64,000 bases of DNA from Argentina anserina (lineage: Eukaryota; Streptophyta; Magnoliopsida; Rosales; Rosaceae), in the NCBI RefSeq assembly GCF_933775445.1, contig NC_065876.1, positions 3,286,001 to 3,350,000 of the forward strand. Reading direction: 5' to 3'. The notes below the pieces were generated by a model that searched no databases, was not told the origin of the DNA, and saw only the letters and a list, made by a program, of their open reading frames with translations. Shown piece by piece: positions 1 through 12,112 of the stretch. The first letter of the stretch is position 1. Each line of letters starts with the position of its first letter. The position numbers and the translations under genes are program-made.

Positions 1-2149
1 GCAGATCATTGAAGTAGTAGAAGTGGAATGATGATTAATATCTCTATATTACTAGTAGATTTATATTAAGAACCATTAGAAGCAAAATCTTAATTAGTCT
101 AGTTAATTACATGTTAATTTATGGTACTTAGTCTTAATTAATATTATATATTGCCAGATCGATACAGTTCTCTACGTGGGGGAGAGCTAGATAGAAAAGA
201 AGAATATAGATAAACCCAAATATGTATAATATATACTGGTACACTCAGCTTTATATATATAGTAGCTTCAAGTTATGTAATGGTAGAGAAACACTTTATG
301 ATCTATAAATATGAACAATAAGGTTTTCTTAGTTGGTTGTACAACCATGGCCAGTACACCATCCTCTCGCATGTGTTGGTTTTATATATATCTTGTGTAG
401 GATCAAATGATGGTCGAGTTCCGTTGGATTGGGGAATATATTGAAATAAGAAAGGGAGTATATGATCCAATTAATCAATCAGAGTTGTACTGCGTGGACT
501 TTGATTCAATTGATTGGATATGAAATTCCTTGGAACCCTAGTTTGCATTAGTATATATGTTGGGTAATTGGGTTTAATTTCTTTATGATCTTGTGTACAT
601 GTTCTTTCTTTTTAATTGATCATGAACTATATATATGTTTGATGATAAAAGAAACTAAATTAATGGAGAAGAATATAAATCGCAGAAGGCATTAAGAACA
701 TGGGATGAGTTAGTTGCATGTGGTGGTTAGATTTTAAGGAGTATCTTTGGGACTATGGTAAGGCCCTACTTCTAACATGCGCGGTGACTAGTGACTGATC
801 CATGCGTTCAACTCGAGGAAGAAGAAATTATGCACATTTTTTGTTCTCCTTTTATTTTTTTTATCTCCTTTGTCGTCGAAGAGATATGAAGAAGAAAATG
901 AAAGGAGATGATAAACTTGACCAGCTGCCATTGGAATCATCAAAGGCAGAGAGACTAGGGAGCCAGCCAGGTCTGGCAAAAGCTTAGCTGAGAGAACATA
1001 AAGACAAGGATGAAGGACGGGTGAGCGTTAATGGAGGGTAGACCAGAAGCATTAAAGCCATCAGCTAGTAGTAACAATACACAGAAACCCTAGTGTCAAG
1101 GTGGCCGGGGGCTGTCTCAGAATCACTATCGATGCTTCCTGTTTCGTTTACCATTTACGACTCGAAGTCCCAGAGGTGGCATATCTATGGAGCACCGCAA
1201 CAGGGACAGAGTCTGTCTCCACCCAACAAGATCTGCCTCTGTCATCACCACCATAATTACATGCTGTGCTTAGTTTGTTATAGAACTTCCTGCTACTAAC
1301 TCTAGCTAAGATGAGAATTAAGCATGGATCCTTAGAGCTCGGTCAACCCGGTGTCAAACTAACTGTTCTGGAGTATATACGAACTATTTTCTGGATATCG
1401 AAAGGAGACCAAGATCAAATCAATGAAATCACACAGTAGTCAAAAGCTTTGGCTACACACAAAGTGAGACATCTTTAATTAACATCACCCAACAGTTGCC
1501 TATGCTTTTCAGTTTTCACAGACGTGACATTTAAATTGCTTTCTGAAGAAAAAAAAAAGATGAAGGGTTTATGATTACAATTCTATAATTCCATGTACCA
1601 TGCATGCATGATCGAACGTTGGAATTCATGTTGATTGAACAAGAAATAACATGCCTGAGTGCCTGACCAGTGACCAACTTCGTTTTCCTTTGAAATTAAT
1701 TTTCTTTATCTTGTGGGCGGTTTCCATCAACTATATTCCGTATTGGGGAACCCTAATTACAGACTTAGATAAAATTGCATTTCCACTATGTTGAACCTCT
1801 TAAAAACATTTTCAACAACACTACACTGTTCGACCTTATATCTATCATATACCGACATTTTCGACCCTGCTTAATATATTGATGCTCTCATTTTCCGTTA
1901 GAGTGGTAGACCCTTCTCTCATTTGGGATTGAGGTGAGCTTTGCGTCTTTACATTGTCTACTTTCGAAGATCTCTTAATTAATTATTATTATTATTTTTT
2001 TAAACAGCCATCAAATTTCATCTAAAAGACTAAAACCTAATACGGCCCGTCTGAACAAATTTACTTGCGCAGACCCTTTCAAGCCCAAAAGGCTAAAACC
2101 CTGGATAAACCCCAGAAACAGAAAACCGAACCCAACTCTGTCGGGCACT
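1..2149. other. Intergenic, no gene seen
   Basis: AT-rich sequence with short scattered open frames (up to about 68 codons) that show no recognisable domain or splice pattern. I see no repeat structure or RNA gene here. The right end leads into the promoter and leader of the RSM22-like gene. Confidence 0.6.
2082..2087. promoter_or_regulatory. Possible site II (TGGGCT) element
   Basis: AGCCCA, which is TGGGCT on the other strand, lies about 120 bp upstream of the RSM22-like start codon. Site II elements (TGGGCC/T) are typical of plant promoters for organelle-targeted and ribosomal proteins, which fits the downstream gene. A six-base motif is weak evidence by itself. Confidence 0.3.
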
Positions 2150-2168
2150 TCTCTCTCTCTCTCTCTCT
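2150..2168 (+). repeat. (CT)n microsatellite in probable 5' UTR
   Basis: About nine uninterrupted CT units end 36 bp before the RSM22-like start codon. Such CT tracts are common in plant 5' leaders. Confidence 0.8.
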
Positions 2169-2204
2169 TTCTGAGTCACAGTGAGAGCCCTACGGAGCTC
2201 GAAA

Positions 2205-5200
2205 ATGGCGACCGCCCTTCTCCCGGAGACAGCTCAGAAGGTCCTAACCCAAGAAGCCATCCGCTCCGCCGCCAAACAATCCCAGCGATGCCTCACCGTC
2301 CCCGTCAAACTCCGGCGAGCCATCAAGAAGTACCTCCGAGGTTGACTCAGCACCTCGTAACTATCTTTCTCTATCTACATGTATGTTCATCTATGTATTT
2401 GAACTAATGGGTTTGGGGTTTCAGAGCAAGAAGTGCCTCACATGAAGAGGAAGGTGCTGAGGCTGTCGGAGTCGTTCAACCAGATTAAGGATGTGAACTC
2501 TCAGATGATTTCTTCCACTTCGAAGCAGCTGGTCGAGGACCCTTTGCTTAGGGCTGACCAATCACAGAGGTGGAAAATCAAGAGCTCTTATGGTGATATT
2601 GGCCTTACTTATAGAGACGACGAGACCATTGCTTATGTTGCTTCCAGAATGCCAGCTGTCTTCTCTGCTTGTCACAGAGTACTCAAAGAGGTATGGATTC
2701 ATAATTAAGTTCAACTTGATAAAGCTGTGCTCTTGTATGTTAGAAATGAACTTCTTTAATTGAGTTTTAGTGTCGGGTTTTTCAATTGGGTGGAAAATTA
2801 TTGTTCTTTTCGGTTGTGTATCGATGACAGTGTGATTCAGTTTTCATCTTGGATATTCAGCGGTGTGTTTCTGTTAACGTTGTTGTTGTTGTTTGACAGG
2901 TTAGTAGAAGGCTGCCTGGTTTTGCTCCTGCTAAAGTATTGGATTTTGGTGCTGGCACGGGATCGGCTTTCTGGTGAGAAGTTCATTTAGTTATCTTTTG
3001 AATGTTAATCATGTGAAGATTCGGGACCACTGTTTGTATGTACTGTGATTTGGATGTAATGTGAATGGAATGCTTTAGGGCATTACGAGAAGTCTGGCCC
3101 AATTCGTTGGAGAAAGTTAACTTAGTAGAGCCATCACAATCAATGCAGCGTGCAGGCCAGAGCCTTATACAAGGTTAGTGATGGTTTTTCTGTTTAAATT
3201 TGCTATTCAGTTCTCATCTAGATATAGTAATCATGCCTGACTATTTTTTTTTAAAAAATTCCCAAGTAGAAGTGTACAATTCTGTTGTGATGGTTTAAAG
3301 GAGTAACATGCTAGTGCATATTCTTCATTGCTTTATGTACTGATTTAAGGTCAGAAGAACTTGCCGCTCATTCACAGTTATGGTACCCTCCAATTGTTGA
3401 CTAAAAGCATCAGCAAATCAGAGAGAGAACATGACCTTGTAATTGCTGTAAGTTGTGTGTATCTGGAAATTTTATCAGTTACAAACATAACTTCTGCCGT
3501 GGCATATTTGTTCCTAAATTACATCTATTGTTTGTTACTATGAAGTCATATGTTCTTGGAGAGATACCATTGCTGCAGGATCGAATTACTGTAGTACGCC
3601 AACTTTGGGATCTTACACGGGATGTCCTGGTATACCTCCAATTCTTGGATAAGTCTCATGTTTCACGGTCTATCTCATGAAAAAAAAAAATTGCTGTTGC
3701 CCTATTCTTCAGTTTGCACCATTTACTTAAGGAGAAGTATCCCCTAAAAATATTTTACACAATTTTAAAGAAAAGTATGCGATGATCCTATATTTCACCC
3801 TTTCCCGAAAACCAAATTTGAAAATAGGAGCAAAGAGATTGAAATACTAGTGATCAAATTACCTTCCAAGTTTTCTCTATGGACCTTCAAATCTTTAGCT
3901 TTATATTTTTACTCAATGATTCCCTTACACACTTGAATGTTTGTAGATTTTGGTAGAACCTGGAACACCACAAGGATCAAATATCATATCTCAGATGCGA
4001 TCACATATATTATGGATGGAGAAAAGGGTAAGCTATAGTTGTTATGGGGTTTTGTTCCTCCTTTTTCATTTTTTAAATCTAAATTATACATTTGTCTGCT
4101 GCTTTATTTCTGACCTTTATGATTCTTAGAAAAGCCGTAAATCCAAGGCTGCAATTGATAAAACTTCCAAGGACTTGGTTGTGGCTCGAAAAAGTGGTGC
4201 CTATATAGTTGCTCCTGTGAGTATAGTTCTGCATTCTGCATATTTCTCTCTTCTGGAATAATTATGTTTCACACATCTTACATCATGTGGTGTGTGTGTG
4301 TGTGTATTTGTTGTATCCTCTCATTTTTATTTTAAAGTTCTCTTAATGCAGTGCTCTCACGATGGGGCATGTCCTTTAGAGAAAGCTGGTAAATATTGTC
4401 ATTTTGTTCAACGTTTAGAGAGAACTTCTACTCAGCGTGCATACAAGGTTCTCTCTTAATTCTTAAGCTGTATACTCTTCTGAAAGATTTATCTGGCCAT
4501 ATTGTTTGAATCTAAGCAGTGGCATTAGAGGCAGGTTTCAAATTGGAATTATAAAATTGCTAAATACTTGTAGAAAGGAAACAGGAACCTATACATTTTC
4601 TCAGTCCACCTCTTGCCTTCTAGACATTGCAAGTATTGAGTTTTCTAGCAGGGTCTGTTGATTTACTCACCATGATTCAAACTTTCCTATTTTCACCTAT
4701 TTATCTAAAAGTTCCAGCTCTCTTTCGTTGTTTAGATTCTACATCTCTTGCAAATGGCACAAAATCTTTGAATCTATGTGTTGTTGTTGGAAGCAAGACT
4801 TTATTTCTTCATCTTGTTCTATCATATTCATTTTAAATACAATTTTTTTCTGATTTTCCCTTCTCATATATGACCTTTTCTTAGCGCTCCAAGGGTGGTC
4901 CGCCGTTACGTGGATTTGAAGATGAGAAATTTAGCTTTATTGTTGTCAGGCGAGGACAAAGACCAAGGTTAGTGCTTTTTGTGGTGATATTCAAACTTGT
5001 GGAATGAGTTTTAAAATTCAAATACATAAAGCTACAATGACATTTTTGATAACCATTACTTCATTTTGGTGATCTTTCACCATGGAATTTTATTGCGGCT
5101 AACTCAGTTTCTTCTCAGACACATCTATATACTTTTTTATACTCGTAATAGTTGATTCCTTGCAATCAATAAATTTCAATCAAATGTGTACTGCATTTAT

Positions 5201-5890
5201 GTACTTCCCCTCCTCAAATTTTTTTATGTACATCCAGTCTTCAGATCATTTTATTCATACACTTATACATTTGATGTTCTCTCTGGTTGCTCCATTATTG
5301 TCATTATATGACCAGGGAACCTTGGCCTCTTAATGGTGTCAAATTTGACCCTTTGAAGGAGCAACATGCTAAAAGAACTCTGGAAGATCTTGAGATTGAA
5401 TATGGTTAGAATCATTTTCATCTTTCAACTTTTATGGGCTCTGTAGTGACTGGTGTTTGGTTTATGATTTGATCATTGGTAATTACATTTAAATATGTGA
5501 CCTATATCATTTAAATAATAGTCTTTGGCCTTGTCAGAGGACCCAGAGGATCCATCCAGCTTGCAACAAGCTAGCCTCATTCCATATGAAAAACCAGATG
5601 CAATAACCTATGATTCTGATGTTGTGGAAGATGATGATCGCGATGATAATGACGAAGAAAAGGAGGAAGACGACACAGGTCATGCTGATCTTGGGGGTGG
5701 TTGGGGTAGGATAATCTTCATGCCTGTTCGAAGGGGCAAGCACGTTACTATGGATGTATGTCGATCAACGAACGAAGATGCTTCAGAAGGGACACTTCAA
5801 CGAATTGTTGTCACAAAGAATAAGAACCCTGCATTGCACAATCAGGCCCGAAAGTCAGTGTGGGGTGACTTGTGGCCCTTTCGAAGATAA
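2205..5890 (+). CDS. RSM22/METTL17-like mitochondrial ribosome assembly factor
   Basis: Twelve exons: 2205-2340, 2425-2690, 2900-2973, 3079-3173, 3350-3447, 3546-3629, 3947-4027, 4130-4216, 4352-4447, 4885-4967, 5316-5404, 5538-5890. All introns are GT-AG and phases join into one frame of 513 residues. The product is a class I methyltransferase-fold protein of the Rsm22 family, which acts on the mitochondrial small ribosomal subunit. Visible marks are the SAM-type loop VLDFGAGTG (about residues 147-155), an S-YVLGEIP segment, and the family cysteine cluster C308, C314, C323 with a late C471. In METTL17 such cysteines bind a 4Fe-4S cluster; that role here is inference. An acidic D/E-rich stretch (about 422-442) precedes the conserved C-terminal GGGWGRIIF motif. 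The start is the first ATG after the CT-rich leader and gives a basic, helical N-terminus. Assignment is by family similarity; methyltransferase activity in this family is doubtful. Confidence 0.9.
4290..4307 (+). repeat. (GT)n microsatellite
   Basis: A short GT run within the intron between exons 8 and 9 of the RSM22-like gene. Probably neutral. Confidence 0.7.
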
Positions 5891-6974
5891 ATTTTGTAAT
5901 TTTTTTTGGCGCTGTAGTCGTTCGACCACTATGTATAAGATGCGCATGCTCAGTTTTATTCGCTATTCAGTCTTTAATAGCCATTCCTGCAATCAAGGTT
6001 GAATCTTGCTCTTTCAGTAGTTGCAAACCTCAATCTTCTGAAAGCATTTCATTGTTAGCCATTTGTTGGACTGATGCTTAGGTTAACATTGGGTAAGGTC
6101 CCAATTGTGCCATACCGGTGGCTTAACAAACTGTAAACAATTCCAATCCAATATAAACGACAGAAAAACGATGAGGTGAATAGAATCTTAGGGGTTTAAT
6201 TGTTGAATAATTGCCAGAGCTTCTCCAGTTATAGACAACCCTTTTGGCTACTAGATTAAACAGATCCGCTGTTAACGTTTTACTTATAGGTGGTTATTCT
6301 ATGTTGTAATCAATGAGTAAGAAACTGACGTTCTCTTCAATAATTTCAGATAATTGCTGCATGATTGCTCCATATTCTGTTCTAGCATATGTAATGACAG
6401 AAGTAAAAAGGGATCCATTCAAACCTACTTGTTGTAAAAGGCAAAGGGATTCCATCAATTGAAACAAATTATGTAATCAGGTGATTACCAATTTGCATCA
6501 CCTCTACAACTTGTAGAAGTAAAATACACGGTTAGATTAAAATGAGAACTTAGATTAGGTTGTCTTGTGCAGGATTGGCCAATGAAGTACCTCTTTTTGC
6601 AAAATAAATTACGTACCTACACCCCCACCTAATTCATGCAAATAGCCAATTAGGGAACCATGCTCTGTACTAGGCCTCAAATTTTTCCTTTTAATTCGTT
6701 ATCAGATTGACTCTTTCTAGCTCTGGGACTTCTGCTTCAACCCTGCTGTTTCTTGTATCTAATCATAATGCAAGCCTATCAATTTTGCTGACAGCAAGGA
6801 AAATGTGATCATATGTATTAGGGCATCTTTACTAAGAAAATTAAGAAGAGCATTATATATCATGGCTAGGGCAACTCAGTTTACTGAGTGTAGTCATTTG
6901 CACTATAACTTTAATGAAAATCAAAGCAAATGCGAATCAGCTCTTGCCCTTAATTTTGCAACATGAACTATCTC
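5891..6974. other. Intergenic between convergent RSM22-like gene and MYB pseudogene
   Basis: Contains the 3' UTR of the RSM22-like gene at its left end. The rest is AT-rich DNA with no supported gene, repeat or RNA. Confidence 0.55.
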
Positions 6975-7773
6975 TCAAATCAGCAAGGAGTCAACAAAAG
7001 AATCCAAATGAACATCATCATCACCTTGATCGACCTTGAGAAGTAGCTGCCGATATTCTTCATCCATTTTTGCAGAAACATCAAAGTCTCCCACAGTTTC
7101 GCAGATCGAGGCATATCCAAAAGGGCTATGATACTGATCAATATTAGAGACCTCTGCATCAAGATGACTCAGTTGAGCTAAGATGTTATTGTTCCTTATG
7201 TTGGGTTTTGCAGAAACTCTAAAGGCCTTTGGTTGATGAACCTTAACTTTTGCTTCACTACCTCGATCATCCTTACTGAGTTGTCCTTCAACAGGTTTTA
7301 ATGCTCCTCTTTTAGTACTACCTGCAGTGTTCTTGAGCCTTTTGCAGAGGTTGGTATTCCAGTAGTTCTTGATCTCATTATCAGTTCAACCAGGTAGTCT
7401 TCCTGCAATTAGACACCATCGATTTCCCAGAAGTGAATGAAGCCTCACTATGAGGTCATCCTCATCAGGAGTTATGTTACCTCTCTTTATATCTGGTTGG
7501 AGATAGTTCATCCATCTCAGCCTGCAACTCTTCCCACATCGAAGAAGCCCTACGAGTAGCTCCAAATGCAAGTAACCAAATTAGAACTAGACCTTTTAAG
7601 AACAAAATAGAAAATAAGTAAAACCTAATGAATTACTTGCCTGCTTTCTTTGGCACAGACATCCAATGGCCTTCACCATAAGAATGGATGTATTGAATGA
7701 GCATTGTGTCCTCTCTGGTTGTCCATGGACCTCTCTGCAAACCCTCCTTTGAACAACACGGTGTTCTTCCCAT
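6975..7773 (-). pseudogene. R2R3-MYB transcription factor, TT2-like, with nonsense mutation in R3
   Basis: Two exons on the minus strand, 7773-7641 and 7549-6975. They begin [17 protein letters not shown] and encode the R2 repeat (W17 and the later tryptophans present) and the R3 repeat (RGNI, NRW, NYW). The full-length frame would be 235 residues, but codon 99 (7388-7386) is TGA, where the family has a conserved arginine codon in the LPGRTDNEIKNYW segment. The frame stays open from there to the natural TGA at 6975-6977, so this is a single lesion in an otherwise intact gene. The truncated product would lose the R3 recognition helix and the C-terminal activation region. The first intron uses a GC donor (AG/GCAAGT). 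The second intron usual in R3 is absent. The N-terminus resembles subgroup-5 proanthocyanidin regulators such as TT2; that subgroup call is tentative. A sequencing error or a segregating allele cannot be excluded. Confidence 0.85.
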
Positions 7774-8896
7774 TTCAAGTTTGCACAGACTGCTTCAGTA
7801 TAGCTCATGAAAGAATGAAAGATCCTCAAACACAAAACCAGAGACAGTGATATCGTTGCGAATATTCCATTCTAGAAATAACTCAAGTATTGTAGTAGGA
7901 CAGTACTCGTTTAATGTGTGTGTACTAACATCTTACCAACTCTTCACCGTCAATTATGCTTGATGTTTACATTATGACACAATGTTTAGTATTTTTTGTT
8001 GGGCCTTTTTGTTTTAGGTTTAAGAAAACGATAAACTACACCTGCCCCTTCACCTGCCCTCACCTCCATACTAAATCTCGAGCTCTTTTTTTGTCAATCA
8101 CGAAATCTCTAGCTCAGAAGTCAGAACCAAATGGATGTGTGATCTCACCACAACAAGCTGCTTCAGTCCAATATACCAGAATCATATTTTCATTGATCTA
8201 AACAGTGACAGTATCTGGGGCCCAATCTCAATACAATTCTCTTCTTTTCTTCTCATGCTTCCTCTGGTGGATGAGACGAGTATAATTCAAAGGACATGTA
8301 TTTAGTCGTCTCGAGAATAACAACTGCGCTAACATTGGCAAAGCCATGGAGAACAGATACAAGTGGGGAAGAGCATTGAGCTGAGAATGAAAGAACAGCT
8401 GCCCCCAAAATCACCAAAAAATTTAATTTCACAAAATGAAATGTGACACATCCACAATCTTTCTGAATGTATGGCTTTGAGAAGATGCCTCAGAATCACC
8501 TATACTATACACTTGTATTTTGTATACACAACTAGTCTAGTCTAGGGGGACTACTACTGCACAAGAAATTCTGTATAATTTCTAAGCTGACAAACAAATT
8601 AAAGAATCATGTAAAGGACTTGTATAAGATGAAAACGGATACAAAACAAAAGCAATCCCCCAGCCACTGTTGTTGATACCTCGGTAAGACTGCAGTTGAA
8701 TTGATCTGTTGTTGCACCCGGCATGACCTGACTGGACTATACAGTTGGATATGTAAACCTGGCATACTGTCATTGATACTGCATCAAACAAGCGCCAAGC
8801 ATTATTGATAAATACCAGCTGTGATTGCAATGATGCAATTCACGGTCTAAAAAATGTCAGCTTTAGGCCGGATAATTCTGGCCTGACAAAGGGATC
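7774..8896. other. Intergenic between two minus-strand genes
   Basis: Holds the MYB promoter side and the 3' UTR of the WD40 gene. Short open frames here have no recognisable domain. Nothing else seen. Confidence 0.5.
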
Positions 8897-11800
8897 TTAG
8901 CACCGAGTCGGTAACCCATAATTGTGGTGGGTTCTGATGCGTCCATCCCAGCCGGCTGTGACAATCACGAGGCCCCACATATGAGAAGAAGTAGACAAGC
9001 TCTGACATGCATTCTTCAAGAACCTGTACTCTGATCTAGACATTGTTGGGGAAACGGGCACCGGGGGCACAGGACTTGAGTTTACAAGTTTCTCTTCAGG
9101 ATAAGTTGGAGTTCCCTTTGGCAATGACTCCAACAAAAACCCACGACCCAGAGAGAAGCAATCAGGTGAAGAGATGTGTGTTCTCTGTTGTACTCTCTCA
9201 TCGAAATTGAGAAGTTTCAGTGGACTATCAACGCTACTTCTTCCCTGTGCATCCCCAATGAATGTAGGGGATGGAAGCATGCCTGGGAGGTCATTCACAC
9301 CATTCCAAGGTATAGCAATCATTGAGTTGGGGGACACAAAACTCTCGCAAGATCTTATGTTCTTGGACCGTAAAGAGGACGTGTCCTGGCTATTGTAATT
9401 CCAGATGTGAACACTTGAATCCTCATTTGCCGAAACAATGTGGTTTCCATCTGAGGTAAAAGATGCAGAAACGTGGCTTCCTCCACTTCGCAACCCTACA
9501 CATGAGAAAGAAAAAAAACAACTAAATGATATACTTGAGGCAAGACTAGCTTGGATGTAGACCAAAGGGAAACCACCAAAGGGGGTGGGAATCTATGCCA
9601 CTGGATGTAGGGCAATAAAACTAATCATCGCAAATGACTACACATACCCTTGAATTTGTAGATGACATTAGCCCCACAAATGACATGTACTACTGAATCG
9701 GCAGAGGTGACCATAATTTTGCTTGGGTTGCTTGGAGAAAACTGTGGAATTCTATCAAATTAGTATGCAGCGGTGTTAAGTCAGAACTGAATTTGGAAAA
9801 GGTAAACTTGTCAATAACCACCTGAAAACCAGTAATCCTCTTTCCCCCAGACTTCTTCTTGCCCTGTATGCATATCTGAGCATCCAATTCCAGGTGATTA
9901 TCTGAAAGCATCAAAAGTTCAAAACCATGTCAATAAACTATCAAAATCATGAAAATAATAAAAAGCTCTAAAAGCCCGGGGCTAGATGTAAGCCCTAATA
10001 AGAATAGGGTGCCTAATAGCTCATACACTACCTGAAGTTAGTCTCCATCTCTCTTTTTTTCTTTTCTTTTTTAATGTAGGTCACTTCATGAAAAACGGAA
10101 TTTAATGATCTAACATTATAGAATTTGCCACACATTCATAATAGCAACCATATTGAGAAAATTAACAACAGATATTAACTAGAGCAATTATCAGAATTTC
10201 CATTTCTCTCACTATGATAGTTGGACTTAAGTTATAAAGACACCAGACTGGCTACTATATTTCAGCATTAGTCAAATGTTGTATACCTATGATATTAAAA
10301 AAGCAGCAGCTGCCGGTGACAAAACCCACAATTCCTCCCTGCATGCATTGAATAGCAAAGTAAGATACAATAACCCTCAACTTTGACGCCTGGGTATTCA
10401 TGGCCAAAAAAAATATTCAACTGACCTTTCCATCAGGACAGTAAGATACAGCAGTTACTATCTCACGAACATCAATATAATCCACAACCAGGCAACGAAT
10501 AATTTCCCAGATGCGAACTTTTCCGTCTATTGAACCACTGATGAAGTAATCATCATCCAGGGGGTTGAAATGAACACATGTCACTGCATCAATTAGCACA
10601 GGGATAAATAACAGGATTACTTAAAAATGTTTATAAAACCAAGCAATTTGATATATCCATGGTTACAAGAAGCTCAAACAATTAGCAAAGCTTACCGTAA
10701 TTATTGTGAGAGAAAACTCTCAGGCATCTGTTACATCCCACTTGCCACAGTCGAACAGTCTTATCAACAGAGGATGAGAGCAGAAACTGCAGCAAAGACA
10801 CGGAAGACGACAACATTAGTTTCATCAAGTGTGGTAAGTCAATACAAACATTGGGAGAAAAATCCATCTTCTGGCAATTTATGAAGACAGCAAATGGTTT
10901 AAACACATGATTAACTATGACAGCAAATCCAAAATATTTACTAACCCCATTCTTTGACCATGAGAGATCTAAGACATCACCACTGTGTCCTTGAAACTCA
11001 TGCAGAGGCTTCTCTGTTAAACGGAAAATCTTCGGAGGGAAAATAACACAAGCTGAGTCCGACGATCCACCCAAATTTTTCGCCTTACTTTGTTTCTCTT
11101 TATCCACAACCTGAGAGCCTAACTTAGAAAATGGATTCATTTTGAAATATAGAGAAGAAGGATCATTCCCAATATCAAATCGGTCTATTCTCTCATCCTC
11201 AATCACCTTCCATACACGGACAACACCATCTTGACCGGCACTTGCCAGGTATTGCCCATCTAGACTGAACTTCATGGTCAAAATTGACCCCTTATGAGCC
11301 GAAATATTTTGTGCACCATAAAGAGAAGACAGTTCCTTGCTCCGTTTTTTACTTGATTGAACCCGGACTCTTTGCATTCCTGTCCTGGTTGCCAATTTAA
11401 GACTGATGGGGCTCAGTGCAGCCCCTGGCTTGTCAGCAACACACATTCCAAAGTGTAACTTCTTTAACCATCCTTTTTTAGCGGTCTTATTAGCATCAAG
11501 CAAGTACCTAGCATTTTCAACTTCTCTCTGCAATAATTGCTGAATTGAAGGAGATGGTGCTGGTGTACGGGTCGAATGAATCAGCCCCGCACTCACCAAT
11601 TGGTTTAGTCTCAACCCACGAAATCTGCTGAGTATGCCATCCCCATCCAATTCATCCACAACAAAGTCCCTTCGATCATTCAATTTCCTCGTTGGAAATT
11701 CAAAATTCTCGTCCAGTGCATTTCCTAGCGATACTCGAACATCACTTGATGAGGAAGACACTGAACAATGATTTGAGCAACACCCCTCTTCGAAACCTGA

Positions 11801-12112
11801 AGTTCTCAACACCACCCCACTGTCTTCTTTTATTCTATCAATACCCATTTTACTTCTGTCAATAAAGAAGCCATCATCTGAATCATTTGTCATACTCAAA
11901 TTCCGATCTAAATCCAAACCCATCCATTTGAGAAACCTATGGCGGCGCTCATGAACACTTTCCGGGGTCTTCCTCCAATACTCATATCTCAAAAAAACTG
12001 AAGCAATAGGACTACAGTCCTCACAGTAATCTGCATCCCAATCCGACACAGAAGATAGGTCCTCCCTGGTATCATAAAACTGATCCTCACACTCTTCACT
12101 GTAACTCCCCAT
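8897..12112 (-). CDS. WD40 repeat protein, WDR44-like plant family
   Basis: Seven exons on the minus strand: 12112-10946, 10786-10696, 10583-10426, 10338-10287, 9901-9822, 9741-9648, 9495-8897. They join into 746 residues with consistent phase and GT-AG introns. The first 270 residues are a polar, Ser/Asp-rich region with [27 protein letters not shown] near 40-66, typical of this plant family. WD repeats follow: [13 protein letters not shown]...VRVWKV (about 271-303), [13 protein letters not shown]...[16 protein letters not shown]...VRIWEI, then weaker blades and [10 protein letters not shown]. The C-terminus has the family signature [17 protein letters not shown]. Mammalian WDR44 binds Rab11; the plant members' function is largely unknown, so no pathway is assigned. 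A probable 5' UTR intron (about 12421-12156, CAG/GTGAG donor) separates a non-coding first exon. This is not the TTG1-type WD40 of flavonoid complexes. Confidence 0.9.

Noticed and set aside
788..1299. Several short open frames on both strands
   Set aside because: All under 70 codons, overlapping, with no domain or plausible splice partners.
6975..12112. MYB and WD40 genes side by side, with a bHLH gene in the same window, as a MYB-bHLH-WD40 cluster
   Set aside because: The WD40 protein is of the WDR44-like group, not TTG1, and the bHLH is LHW-type, not TT8-type. The families do not form that complex, so the proximity is coincidence.
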